Source of the DNA: Diplocloster agilis
Lineage (GTDB): Bacteria > Bacillota > Clostridia > Lachnospirales > Lachnospiraceae
Reading direction: 5' to 3'
Assembly (NCBI RefSeq): GCF_019042275.1
Contig: NZ_JAHQCW010000037.1
Coordinates: 1-60,208, forward strand
DNA length: 60,208 bases
Shown: piece by piece, positions 25,867-34,920 of the stretch
How the letters are laid out: each line of letters opens with the position of its first letter
Position numbering within the stretch: the stretch's first letter is position 1
Notes under the pieces: model-generated
What the model saw: the letters and a program-made list of their open reading frames with translations, nothing else
What the model was told of the DNA's origin: nothing
Databases searched by the model: none
Made by a program: the position numbers and the translations under genes

Positions 25867-27628
25867 TGGCCAATTCCTCCTCACTTAACTGAGATAATGC
25901 AATTTCCCGATAAATCTGGCAGCCTTTCATCAGTTCCTGATGCGTTCCGATTCCTACCACACTGCCCTCGTTCAACACCACAATCCGGTCAGCGTCCACA
26001 ATACTGGATATACGCTGTGCTACGATCATAACGATCGCTTCTTTCGTCTCTTTCTTAAGCTCCCCGCGAAGCTTTGCGTCCGTCTTAAAATCCAGCGCGG
26101 AGAAAGAGTCGTCAAAGATATAGACATCCGGCCGCCTTACAAGCGCCCGGGCGATGGACAATCTCTGCCTCTGACCTCCGGACACATTCGTGGCATTCTC
26201 CGTAATCAATTCCTCAAATCCACCTTTTTCCATGATAAAATCATAGGCATGGGCCACTTTGGCCGCATGGGCCACTTCTTCCATGGACGCGTCTTTTTTC
26301 CCGTAGCGGATATTCTCGGCTATGGTGCCTCCGAACAGCATAGCCTTCTGGGGAATAAAACCGATCGACTGCCTCAGCTCCTGGGCGGGCAGCTTGCGTA
26401 TATCCTCACCGTTAATCAATATGCTGCCTTCCGTCACATCATAAGCCCGCGGAACCAGATTGATCAAAGTGCTTTTTCCCGACCCGGTGCTTCCTATAAA
26501 AGCAATCGTCTCGCCCCTGTTCACAGCGAAAGACACATCCTTTAGCACCGCTTCTTCCCCATCAGGATAGACGAAGGTAACATGTTCGAACCGAATCTCT
26601 TTGATATCTATTTTATTTAAATCACCGGAATCCCTATTCCCGCCTTCCGTTCCCTCTCCATGTTCGGTAATCTGCGTGGGGATGGAAGGGGTGGTTTTCA
26701 GGACCTTCGTAATTCGCCGGGCGCTGACCTGAGCCTTCGGATACATCATAAACACCAGGCAGAACAGCATTATCGAAAACATCACGTGGAACAGATAATC
26801 CATAAACGCGACCAGCTGGCCGACCTGAAGCGAATTCTGATTAATCAGAATACTGGAAATCCAGTAGATCAGCATACCGGCCAGATTCATCAGCAGGAAA
26901 AAGACCGGCTGAGTCACCGACATCAGTTTGAAAAGCCGTTTTGAAAACTTCATGTATGACAAATTCGCTTCATCAAATCTCTTCTTTTCGTAATTATCAT
27001 TTGTGAATGCCCGGATTACCCGGATTCCGCTCAGATTTTCTCTTGAAATGCGGTTGATCCACTCCAGGGAATTCTGCTGGTTTTCGCTGATCGATTCCGA
27101 TATTTTAGCCACGATGATTACTCCCAGAATAATAAGGGGAATCGTTGCCAGGATCACCATGGAAAGGCGCAGGGAGGCTTTCAGCACCAGAACGATACTG
27201 CTTACGATCATCACCGGCGTCATCAAAGCCGTACGCAGCAGAATATTCATAAACATCTGAATCTGGAACGCATCGTTATTGGTTCTGGTAATCAGAGAAG
27301 AGGTGCCAAACCGGTTAAACTCGCTGTGGGAAAATGTCTGAGTCTTTCGGAAAATATCATTTCGCAGATCTCTGACCACCGAAGTGGACAAATAGGCGCA
27401 GCAGTAACCCAACAGGATCGTCCCGGCCACGCCCACAAGGGAGATCACCAAAATCACTCCGCCCATCTTCCAGATATAAGCCGCATCCCGGCCCGATATG
27501 CCGCGGTCGATCATCCGGGCCACAATGGTAGGAATCCCCAGTTCCACCAGTGCAAAACCGAACACAGAGATCACATTTAACAAGAATATTTTCTTATAAT
27601 TTTTCAGGTAATTCAAAATCAGCTTCAT
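25859..27628 (-). CDS. ABC exporter half-transporter (first of pair)
   Basis: 589 residues. A six-helix membrane domain (about 15-315) is followed by a linker with a Glu/Gly/Asn-rich stretch, then a nucleotide-binding domain with Walker A GSTGSGKST, signature VSGGQRQR and Walker B VYIFDDSFSALD. The Asp in place of the usual catalytic Glu after Walker B (DD instead of DE) is the degenerate-site pattern of heterodimeric exporters, with the partner gene carrying the intact DE. GGGAGTAGGATGAC precedes the ATG. A dispersed repeat and candidate RNA lie upstream on the other strand. Confidence 0.92.
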   Translation of the reverse strand: MKLILNYLKNYKKIFLLNVISVFGFALVELGIPTIVARMIDRGISGRDAAYIWKMGGVILVISLVGVAGTILLGYCCAYLSTSVVRDLRNDIFRKTQTFSHSEFNRFGTSSLITRTNNDAFQIQMFMNILLRTALMTPVMIVSSIVLVLKASLRLSMVILATIPLIILGVIIVAKISESISENQQNSLEWINRISRENLSGIRVIRAFTNDNYEKKRFDEANLSYMKFSKRLFKLMSVTQPVFFLLMNLAGMLIYWISSILINQNSLQVGQLVAFMDYLFHVMFSIMLFCLVFMMYPKAQVSARRITKVLKTTPSIPTQITEHGEGTEGGNRDSGDLNKIDIKEIRFEHVTFVYPDGEEAVLKDVSFAVNRGETIAFIGSTGSGKSTLINLVPRAYDVTEGSILINGEDIRKLPAQELRQSIGFIPQKAMLFGGTIAENIRYGKKDASMEEVAHAAKVAHAYDFIMEKGGFEELITENATNVSGGQRQRLSIARALVRRPDVYIFDDSFSALDFKTDAKLRGELKKETKEAIVMIVAQRISSIVDADRIVVLNEGSVVGIGTHQELMKGCQIYREIALSQLSEEELANA

Positions 27629-27723
27629 GTCATCCTACTCCCGTATCTATTGCAAATTTTACATGTATCTTATAGCATACACTATCGGGTTGGGCGATAG
27701 TCAAGTTATTTTTTCCTTGCCTC

Positions 27724-27822
27724 CCTAAAATGTAATAGTTAATTCTTGTTTCACCCTTTAAATTCGTGTTTGATGATTTTACTCTTACACGATTTGTGGT
27801 ATGGTTTGATTGGTTAGTGGAT
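27724..27822 (+). repeat. dispersed 99-bp repeat, copy 1 (promoter-like)
   Basis: Bases 27724-27822 match 60110-60208 with one visible difference (T/C in TTTGAYGATTTT). The repeat contains a plausible promoter (TTTACT at 27778-27783, 16-bp spacer, TATGGT at 27800-27805 with an upstream TGG). It ends where a multi-hairpin region begins, so it may be the conserved upstream part of a small-RNA gene. Confidence 0.8.
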
Positions 27823-27974
27823 TCCTCCATTGCAGGAGGATTCGTTTACAGCGTAAAGCGGCGCGGACTGCGAAGGTATTCCCTCCGGCAGTTCGCGCCG
27901 CAGCATGTTTCAGGATAGAGGACGTTTCCGGTCTGTGCAGACCGGCACTTCCCAGTTCCCGTTTTACATTTTTT
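27812..27974 (+). ncRNA. candidate structured small RNA
   Basis: Downstream of the repeat promoter four hairpins follow in about 130 nt: TCCTCC/GGAGGA (27823-27840), TTTAC/GTAAA (about 27845-27857), a long CGGCGCG/CGCGCCG stem (27859-27900), and CCGGTCT/AGACCGG (27928-27945). A T-rich tract (GTTTTACATTTTTT, 27961-27974) ends it. No protein-coding frame explains it. I cannot match it to 6S, SRP or tmRNA. Ends and strand are inferred. Confidence 0.45.
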
Positions 27975-27989
27975 CAACAAAATAATGAA

Positions 27990-29147
27990 TCAGTAGAAAA
28001 TGTGATTTCCAATAATCTGTCCGTCAATGCCGGGGATAACCGTTCGAAAATAAAGAGCGTCCCCTACCGTATTGGTTCCATTCATAGCATCCTGGGCTGC
28101 CTGGATGCAGCTTCCCGCCGCTCCACGCTCCAGCACCATATAGAAACGGCCGCTGGATACCGGGGTGAACTGCCGGGGCTGCGTAATGACCGCCATGACC
28201 GTATTGGGGTAAGAACTGCTGCGCACCCGGTTTAATACAACGTTGGCAACTCCGATTTTTCCTTCGTAGCTCTCCCCTCCGGCCTCGCACTCGATGATCG
28301 CAGCCAGGGCAGCCAGGTCGCTTCCCGGATCGATCACATAATCGTTATTCGGATTGTTTTTATCCTGTTCTCTGGCCCGCCGGGCTATTTCCAGTTCCTG
28401 CTCGTATTTTTGGCGAAGCTCGTCCAGCGTACCTTCCTGCTCACGGATCTGCTGCTCATACGCTTCGGCTTTCTGCTCCGCCTCCGTGATCATTCCTTTA
28501 TATTGGGAGATCTTATTCGAAGTGCTGTCCACCAGTGTCTTGATTTTTTTCTGCTGTTGATCCGCCTCTTCTTTCAGGCTTTCCAGATCTGCCTGTTCCT
28601 GCGTTAGGTCGGCTTCTTTTTGGGCGATATCCGCCTTGGTCTGCTGGAATTTTTCCAGCATAGCCCGGTCGTAGGCAGCCATCTGCGTGTAATAATCCGC
28701 CCGGTTCAGAAGATCGGCCACGCCGTCCGCCTCTACGAGAATCTCCAGCATACTGGTATTTCTGTGCTCGTACATATACTGGATTCTCTTTTTCATGGCT
28801 TCGTACTGCTCTTCTTCCGTCTGTTTGGCGGCTTCCAGCTCTTCCCGGGTGATTCGGATTTCCTCTTCCTTGTCTGTAATCTGCCCGCTTAACTCCTCGA
28901 TCCTATTGTTGACTTTGGACAACTCGCTGTTTAGATTATTCAGATCTGCTTCCAGACCGCCTTTCTGATTTTTCAGATCGTCGATCTGGTCCTTTGTATC
29001 CTGCAGGTCCGATTCCGTATCTTTCTTTTCCTTTTCCGTCTGCTCGATCTTATCGGATGTGCTGCTGGTCGCATATGCTGTCAGGGAGCTTATGATAAAT
29101 AAAACGAATACGAGCAGCAGAGTCGCCGCCCTTTTCCATTTTTTCAT
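27990..29147 (-). CDS. secreted coiled-coil cell-wall hydrolase (SleB/CwlJ type)
   Basis: 385 residues with a signal peptide (about 1-26, cut after AYA). A long Glu/Lys/Gln-rich coiled coil (about 30-255) resembles the regulatory region of PcsB/CwlO-type hydrolases. A Hydrolase_2 (SleB/CwlJ) domain (about 275-385) contains the family pattern IIECEAGGES...ANVVLNRV, where the conserved Glu is the catalytic acid. It probably cleaves the glycan strand of peptidoglycan during division or germination, with the coiled coil controlling access. AGGTAACGA precedes the ATG. It stands alone. Confidence 0.9.
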   Translation of the reverse strand: MKKWKRAATLLLVFVLFIISSLTAYATSSTSDKIEQTEKEKKDTESDLQDTKDQIDDLKNQKGGLEADLNNLNSELSKVNNRIEELSGQITDKEEEIRITREELEAAKQTEEEQYEAMKKRIQYMYEHRNTSMLEILVEADGVADLLNRADYYTQMAAYDRAMLEKFQQTKADIAQKEADLTQEQADLESLKEEADQQQKKIKTLVDSTSNKISQYKGMITEAEQKAEAYEQQIREQEGTLDELRQKYEQELEIARRAREQDKNNPNNDYVIDPGSDLAALAAIIECEAGGESYEGKIGVANVVLNRVRSSSYPNTVMAVITQPRQFTPVSSGRFYMVLERGAAGSCIQAAQDAMNGTNTVGDALYFRTVIPGIDGQIIGNHIFY

Positions 29148-29308
29148 TCGTTACCTCCAGTGGCTCATGAACTGCGCCATAAATTTAAGGGTTGGTGAAC
29201 AATATCTGTTCCAATCCTATACTACTATAAAACAAGCGTTCTGACAAGTTTTCTGCTGAATTCTGCTCTTTGCGTACCATCCCTGAAAATGATCCGGCAG
29301 AATAAAAT

Positions 29309-30256
29309 TCAGGAAAAATATTGGAATTCTTTCGGCTCCGGCGCTTCAAACACCCGACCGGACAGATAGGACAATTCTCCATTTATTTGCGGGAATTCCA
29401 TCCTGGCGGAATGCAATAGCTGATGCGTAATCTTGTATTTTCTTTTATAAATTTGATTGATTCTGTCATCCCCATATTTGTAATCCCCGATGATCGGATG
29501 CCCGATGGAGGCCAGATGGGCGCGGATCTGATGGGAACGTCCGGTGATCAGCCGGACTTCCAGCCTGGTCCATTCTTTCGTATGAAGCAGGGGCCTGTAC
29601 TCCGTCTGTATGTAGGCGGCCTGCGGCGTCTCCTGCCGCGTCACCCTGACCTGATTCGTCTGTCTGTCTTTGATCAGATACCCTTCCAGTCTGCTGGATT
29701 CAGACAGTTCCCCGCCTGTAATGCAGTGATAGAACTTGTGCAGGCTTCGGTCTTTTAAAACCAAGGACATGGCCTGCAGTCCCGGAATAGTCTTACCTGC
29801 CACGATCAGGCCGCTGGTATTTCGGTCCAAACGGTTGCAGACGGAGGGACGTACATGGCGCAGGCTCTCGATTGTGCATTGCCCGGTATCCGTCAGATAG
29901 GACAAGATATGCTCGTTCATGGAGATATCCTGGGGTTCCGCCTTCTGGGAGAGCATTCCGGCCGGTTTATTCAGTATCAGAATATGTTCATCCTCGTAAA
30001 TGATGGATAGCTGGGGCTTGACATATAAAATATCCGACTTTGAAAATTTTTCCAGCGTTTCCTCGGAGAGAAACAGCTTTATTTCATCCCCTTCGGCCAG
30101 CCGCTCGCTGCCGTCCGCTTTTTTCCCGTTCAGGGTAATATTCTTTTTGCGGAGCATTTTATAGAAAAAGCTTTTCGGGGCCTGGTTCATATATTTGGCC
30201 AGCCATTTGTCAAACCGCTGCCCGGCCTCATTCGCTTTTATTTTCACTTCTCTCAT
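29309..30256 (-). CDS. RluA-family pseudouridine synthase
   Basis: 315 residues. An N-terminal S4 RNA-binding domain (about 12-75, RFDKWLAKYMNQAPKSFFYK) is followed by the catalytic domain with NRLDRNTSGLIV, where the Asp attacks uridine C6. It should isomerise uridines in 23S rRNA or tRNA. The exact sites cannot be told from sequence, as RluC, RluD and other paralogues look alike. AGGGAAGAT precedes the ATG. It follows a membrane protein gene by 16 bp and is probably co-transcribed with it. Confidence 0.92.
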   Translation of the reverse strand: MREVKIKANEAGQRFDKWLAKYMNQAPKSFFYKMLRKKNITLNGKKADGSERLAEGDEIKLFLSEETLEKFSKSDILYVKPQLSIIYEDEHILILNKPAGMLSQKAEPQDISMNEHILSYLTDTGQCTIESLRHVRPSVCNRLDRNTSGLIVAGKTIPGLQAMSLVLKDRSLHKFYHCITGGELSESSRLEGYLIKDRQTNQVRVTRQETPQAAYIQTEYRPLLHTKEWTRLEVRLITGRSHQIRAHLASIGHPIIGDYKYGDDRINQIYKRKYKITHQLLHSARMEFPQINGELSYLSGRVFEAPEPKEFQYFS

Positions 30257-30272
30257 ATCTTCCCTATATGCC

Positions 30273-30830
30273 TCATAAGGAGACGGCCTTCATCGTATTT
30301 AAAACTGTATCCTGCAGCTCGGAAGGCTCTCCTTTCTCTTCCAATTGCGACAACCGTTCCAGAAAAGCGTCCAGGTCCCGGAATATTTTGATCGTCACCT
30401 TATATTTATTGCCGTTGCAGATATCCCGGATGTGTTTTTCCAACAGGGAGACATCCGCTTTTTCACTACCGGAATAACCGATCATCGTATTTCCCAGAAC
30501 CGCCAGGCAGTCCAATGGCATGGTTTTCTCGTAGGATGTCATGACCATTTCATAAGCAACGGAAGACTTTTCCGCTACCGGGCTGATCTTCTCATACACT
30601 CCGGGCTCAAGGCCTTTTCTGGGCAGAATCATAATCAGGGATACCAGTTCCTTGCTGGCCGGCAGACAGCCCAGCACGGCAACCAGCGTAAACAGGTTAA
30701 GCCTGGACTTGGTTGTCACATAGCCCGCGGTAAATATTATGATGACCAGGGCGAACATAATGGACGTCTTTAGTATCTCTATCTTTTTTTGATGTTTAAT
30801 ATAACCGTAATCACCTTTTTGAATTTTCAA
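30273..30830 (-). CDS. membrane protein of unknown function
   Basis: About 185 residues starting at TTG 30830 with AGAGGAGTTCCAA upstream. Two adjacent membrane helices (about 20-38 and 43-70) precede a soluble cytoplasmic domain of about 110 residues (MVMTSYEKTMPLDCLAVLGN...FRDLDAFLERLSQLEEKG). The architecture suggests a membrane-tethered regulatory or nuclease-like domain, but no motif is diagnostic. It probably shares an operon with the pseudouridine synthase downstream. Confidence 0.72.
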   Translation of the reverse strand: MKIQKGDYGYIKHQKKIEILKTSIMFALVIIIFTAGYVTTKSRLNLFTLVAVLGCLPASKELVSLIMILPRKGLEPGVYEKISPVAEKSSVAYEMVMTSYEKTMPLDCLAVLGNTMIGYSGSEKADVSLLEKHIRDICNGNKYKVTIKIFRDLDAFLERLSQLEEKGEPSELQDTVLNTMKAVSL

Positions 30831-30877
30831 TTGGAACTCCTCTTTCGTTTCAGTATTTCTGTCTATATTGTTCTATA

Positions 30878-31639
30878 CTAAAATATAATTCCCATCAGGG
30901 ATAAAAGCACTCTGTGCGGCAGGATCTTCGCAGCCAGGTGTGTGCCTTTCATCAGTGCTCCGTACACGGACATTTCTTTTCCGCAGGCGGCATCTTTTAA
31001 TGCTTTGGCTACCACCTGGGGTGCCTTTGCCATCGCCAGTTTTTTTACATAAGCCGTCTGCCCTTTCTGCTCCGCCACATCGAAAAATTCCGTGTCCACC
31101 GGCCCAGGGCATACCGCAGTGACCGTAATCTTCTGGTCTCTTAACTCCCGCCCCAGCGCCCTGGAAAAACTGAGCACATAGGATTTGCTGGCCGCATAGA
31201 CCGCAAAATTCGGCTGGGGCAAAAACGCTGCGGAGGAGGCCAGCTGGATAATCCGGCCGTTGGGAAGCATATAGGGCAGGCAGGCGTAGGTGACGGCCGT
31301 GAGCCCCCGGCAGTTTAACTCGATCATCCCTGCGTTATCCTGATAGGTGAGCTCCCGGAAATGCCCGATTTTTCCGTAACCTGCCGCGTTGACCAACAGC
31401 TTAATCTTCGGCTTCTTTTCATACAGGGCTCTCTCCAGGTCCCAGATCGAACGCTCTTTCGTCAAATCATAATCGAAAATACGAAGCCGTACCGGTGTCA
31501 TCGATTTTAACTCCTCCAGCCGCTCCTTTCTTCTCGCAATCACCCAGATTTCCTGAAGCTTCGGATATTTTTCAGCAATCTGCCGTACGAATTCCCGTCC
31601 CATACCGGAAGACGCACCTGTTATTACCGCTATCGCCAT
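30878..31639 (-). CDS. short-chain dehydrogenase/reductase
   Basis: 253 residues of the classical SDR family. The cofactor-binding GASSGMGRE lies at 8-16, NAAGYG at about 85, the catalytic Ser region at about 135 and YAASKSYVLSFS supplies the catalytic Tyr and Lys (about 149-153). The C-terminal PGPVDTEFF is typical. It reduces or oxidises a small carbonyl or alcohol using NAD(P); the substrate is not predictable. CAGGAGGTGTTCAT precedes the ATG. The upstream 470 bp are AT-rich and repetitive. Confidence 0.92.
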   Translation of the reverse strand: MAIAVITGASSGMGREFVRQIAEKYPKLQEIWVIARRKERLEELKSMTPVRLRIFDYDLTKERSIWDLERALYEKKPKIKLLVNAAGYGKIGHFRELTYQDNAGMIELNCRGLTAVTYACLPYMLPNGRIIQLASSAAFLPQPNFAVYAASKSYVLSFSRALGRELRDQKITVTAVCPGPVDTEFFDVAEQKGQTAYVKKLAMAKAPQVVAKALKDAACGKEMSVYGALMKGTHLAAKILPHRVLLSLMGIIF

Positions 31640-31808
31640 ATGAACACCTCCTGATTACTTTTTTTAGATTCCGCTTCACAGATTCAATACGCATTCATAA
31701 ATTAATTAAAGTTTCCGCAATTAACTAAGTTCCACAAATTAACTACATTTTCACAGATTCATTACGCTTACATAGATTCCTTATGATTCCATAGATTCCT
31801 TGTTTAAC

Positions 31809-31916
31809 CATAGTTCATTGCTTAACTATAGTTCATTGCTTAACCATAGTTCTTTGCTCAACTATAGTTCATTGCTTAACCATAGTTCATTACTTATTCA
31901 TAGTTCCTTGCTTATT
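31809..31916. repeat. 18-bp tandem repeat array
   Basis: Six 18-bp units (starting 31809, 31827, 31845, 31863, 31881, 31899) follow the consensus YATAGTTCATTGCTTAAC. Degenerate, slightly longer units continue upstream to about 31750. There are no spacers, so it is not a CRISPR. The flanks 31640-31750 and 31917-32108 are AT-rich and otherwise featureless. Confidence 0.85.
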
Positions 31917-32108
31917 CATAGGTTATGAAATAACATATATATTATGGGGTAAATGAAATACATATTATACTGACCTATTGTTCTAAATATTTTTGTTAAC
32001 CATAAATCCTATATCACACATGTAAACCATATCTATATTGACACGTAAACCAACATTACCAGCCTCATAAGTTGTCATAATATTATTATGTTAATCCATT
32101 TTCCTTAT

Positions 32109-34226
32109 TCAGGATTTCTTTTTATGAACGTTCCGAATCGTCTTTTTATTCTGACTTTTCACCCCTTGTGTCTTTCCACCTTGGTGATCTGCTATCTGCA
32201 CGTTCCCACCTGCAAGTTTACTACCAGCAGATTTACTACCAGCAGATTTACTACCGAAAGATTTACTTCCAGCAGATTTACTTCCCATACTATTACTTCC
32301 TGCAGTTCCATTTTTTGAAGCCTTCCCTGCCGAAGCTCTATTTCCCGGAGATTTCCTCCCGGAAGTATTTCTTCCCGGATTCCTTTCCCCAGCCCCCGCA
32401 GGCTTCCTGCCCTCCTGCCCGTACTTTCGCGGCCGGATCAGACAATGCTTCTCATATCCGATTAAATCGGTTCTCCCTGCAATTGTCAAGGCCTCTTCCA
32501 CCAGATCGTAGTTTTTCGGGTTCCGATATTGAATCAAAGCTCTCTGCAGCGCCTTTTCATGGGGATTTACCGGCACATATACCGGTTCCTTCCTTCTGGG
32601 ATCGATCCCTGTATAGTACATACAGGTGGACAGTGTGGACGGAGTCGGATAGAAATCCTGGACCTGCTCCGGCATATAGCCCAGATCCCGCAAGAATTCC
32701 GCCAGCTTCACCGCCTCCTTCATAGTACATCCCGGGTGGGAGGACATCAGATAGGGAACCAGATACTGCTTCTTCCCCAGCTTCTCGTTAATCCGGCGGT
32801 ACCGGTCGGCGAAACGGACATAAACTTCATGGGACGGTTTCCCCATCTTCGCCAGCACCGCGTCGGACACGTGCTCCGGCGCCACTTTCAGCTGGCCGCT
32901 GACATGATATTCACACAGTTCCTTTAGAAAACCTTCGTCCCGGTCCGCCAGCACATAGTCAAAACGGATGCCTGAGCGAATAAACACCTTTTTCACACCT
33001 GGAATCTCACGAAGCTTACGCAAAAGCGTCCGGTAATCCGAATGATCGGCCTTCAGGTTCGGGCATGGTTTCGGGAACAGGCACTGGCGCTCCTTACAGA
33101 CTCCCTTGGTCAGCTGTTTTTCACAGGAAGGCTGTCGAAAATCAGCGGTAGGGCCGCCCACATCATGGATATACCCTTTAAAATCCGGCTCCCGGGTCAG
33201 ATCCTGCGCTTCCTTAAGAATGGATTCATGGCTTCTGGTCTGTACGATACGCCCCTGGTGAAAGGTCAGCGCGCAGAAATTACAGCCCCCGAAGCAGCCC
33301 CTGTTGCTGATCAGGCTGAACTTTACTTCCGCGATCGCCGGCACGCCGCCGTCTTTTTCATAAGAAGGATGATAGGATCTCATATAAGGCAGCGCGTAGA
33401 TATCATCCATCTCCGTCTGGGACAGGGGCTTGGAGGGCGGATTCTGTACCACGTACAGATGATCGGAATATGGCTCCGCCAGCCGTTTTCCGGTAAACGG
33501 GTCTGTATTGCAGTATTGTGTATAAAAGCTTTCCGCATATTTCCTCTTATCCGCGGTCAGCTCCTCAAAGGAAGGCAGCAGCTCATAGTCATATACGCCG
33601 GACAGATCTTTGGTCCGGAAGACCGTCCCGTCGATATAAGTGATGTCCTTCACCGCGATTCCCGCGTTCAGGGCATCCGCGATTTCCACCACCGAGCGCT
33701 CCCCCATCCCGTAAGAGATGAGATCCGCGCCGGAATCCAGCAGTATGGAGCGCTTTAACCGGTTGGACCAGTAATCATAGTGAGCCAGCCTTCGAAGGCT
33801 CGCCTCGATCCCGCCGATGATCACAGGGGTTTTCTTATAGACCTGCCGGATCAGATTACAGTAGACCACCGCCGCATAGTCCGGCCTTTTTCCCATCACG
33901 CCGCCCGGCGTGTAGGAATCCGTGCTCCGCCGTTTTTTCGACACTGTGTAATGGTTCACCATGGAATCCATATTGCCGCCCGACACCAGGAATGCTAGCC
34001 TTGGCTCCCCGTAAACCGCGATGCTCTCTTTGTCTTTCCAGTCAGGCTGGGAAATGATACCCACCCGATAGCCGTGGGCCTCCAGAATCCGGCTGATAAT
34101 CGCGGAACCAAAAGACGGGTGATCGATATAGGCGTCCCCGATAATATAGACAAAATCAAACTGCCGGATTCCTCTTGCCTCCATCTCGGCTCTGGAAACC
34201 GGCAGATAGTTCTTTTCATTGATCAT
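32109..34226 (-). CDS. YgiQ-family radical SAM protein
   Basis: 705 residues. The N-terminal domain (FDFVYIIGDAYIDHPSFGSA) is the UPF0313/YgiQ signature. The radical SAM cluster is in NRGCFGGCNFCAL (Cys-x3-Cys-x2-Cys, about residue 309). A TIM-barrel core and DUF3362-type segment follow (CMYYTGIDPRR...KNYDLVEEAL). Residues from about 600 on form a low-complexity Gly/Ser/Lys tail made from 15-bp repeats (GSKSAGSKS units) that is not part of the family. The reaction is unknown for the family. GAGGTACTAACGC precedes the ATG, which overlaps the HAD gene. Confidence 0.93.
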   Translation of the reverse strand: MINEKNYLPVSRAEMEARGIRQFDFVYIIGDAYIDHPSFGSAIISRILEAHGYRVGIISQPDWKDKESIAVYGEPRLAFLVSGGNMDSMVNHYTVSKKRRSTDSYTPGGVMGKRPDYAAVVYCNLIRQVYKKTPVIIGGIEASLRRLAHYDYWSNRLKRSILLDSGADLISYGMGERSVVEIADALNAGIAVKDITYIDGTVFRTKDLSGVYDYELLPSFEELTADKRKYAESFYTQYCNTDPFTGKRLAEPYSDHLYVVQNPPSKPLSQTEMDDIYALPYMRSYHPSYEKDGGVPAIAEVKFSLISNRGCFGGCNFCALTFHQGRIVQTRSHESILKEAQDLTREPDFKGYIHDVGGPTADFRQPSCEKQLTKGVCKERQCLFPKPCPNLKADHSDYRTLLRKLREIPGVKKVFIRSGIRFDYVLADRDEGFLKELCEYHVSGQLKVAPEHVSDAVLAKMGKPSHEVYVRFADRYRRINEKLGKKQYLVPYLMSSHPGCTMKEAVKLAEFLRDLGYMPEQVQDFYPTPSTLSTCMYYTGIDPRRKEPVYVPVNPHEKALQRALIQYRNPKNYDLVEEALTIAGRTDLIGYEKHCLIRPRKYGQEGRKPAGAGERNPGRNTSGRKSPGNRASAGKASKNGTAGSNSMGSKSAGSKSFGSKSAGSKSAGSKLAGGNVQIADHQGGKTQGVKSQNKKTIRNVHKKKS

Positions 34227-34920
34227 GCGTTAGTACCTCATTCGTATTATGATGTGTCAGTACCTCATAGGTTTGATCAAAGATGTCGTCATAGGTGCGG
34301 ATATAATAGTCGGCCAGCTGCTTTTTTTGGGTTCTTAAATGGGCGCTGAATTCATCCTCCACCGCACAAACCCGCATACCTGCATTTTTTCCGGCCAGAA
34401 TCCCTTTGGGCACATCCTCGAATACCAGGCAGCTCTTTGTCTCCACCTTAAGCTCATCGGCCACCTTCAGATAGATGTCCGGAGCCGGCTTCCCCCGGGC
34501 CACGCTGCATCCGGTCAGGATCACGTCAAAAAACTCCCCCATCCGGTTCCCTTTCATCGCCGCATCTACCAGATCCATGGAATTGCTGGTGGCGATGCCG
34601 GTCCTGATATTGTGTTCTTTCAGATATTTCAGAAAGCGGAAAGCACCGTCCTTGGGCGGCACCTGGCTTTCATACTTACCCATAGCCATCCGGATCCAGT
34701 CCGCCTTAATCTCTTCCAGTGACAGCGGAATCCCGATTACCTCCTTAAAATATCCGGCTGTTTCCGTAAAACTCATACCCTCTATATCATCCTGAAGCCC
34801 TGGAGGCAGCGGAATACCGAAACGGTCCAGGTATTCGATATCTATTTCCTTCCACATCCACATGGAGTCGATCAGGGTTCCGTCCAGATCGAAAATAACC
34901 GCGTTTATTTCTTGTAGCAA
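34216..34920 (-). CDS. HAD-family hydrolase (beta-phosphoglucomutase-like)
   Basis: 234 residues. Motif I FDLDGTLIDS carries the nucleophile Asp, motif II is IATSNS, motif III Lys is in RGKPAPDIY and motif IV is VFEDVPKGILAG. The alpha-helical cap between motifs I and II places it with phosphatases or mutases acting on sugar phosphates. It starts at TTG 34920 inside the end of the pseudouridine synthase gene (AAAGGA upstream). The C-terminus carries a short duplicated EVLTHHNTNEVLTHDQ tail. It overlaps YgiQ by 11 bp. Confidence 0.88.
   Translation of the reverse strand: MLQEINAVIFDLDGTLIDSMWMWKEIDIEYLDRFGIPLPPGLQDDIEGMSFTETAGYFKEVIGIPLSLEEIKADWIRMAMGKYESQVPPKDGAFRFLKYLKEHNIRTGIATSNSMDLVDAAMKGNRMGEFFDVILTGCSVARGKPAPDIYLKVADELKVETKSCLVFEDVPKGILAGKNAGMRVCAVEDEFSAHLRTQKKQLADYYIRTYDDIFDQTYEVLTHHNTNEVLTHDQ

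Noticed and set aside
27812-27974. Assigning the hairpin region as 6S RNA or SRP RNA
   Set aside because: It lacks the single long bulged rod of 6S RNA and the SRP Alu/GNAR signature.
31809-31916. CRISPR array
   Set aside because: Units are contiguous with no spacers and no cas genes are in the window.
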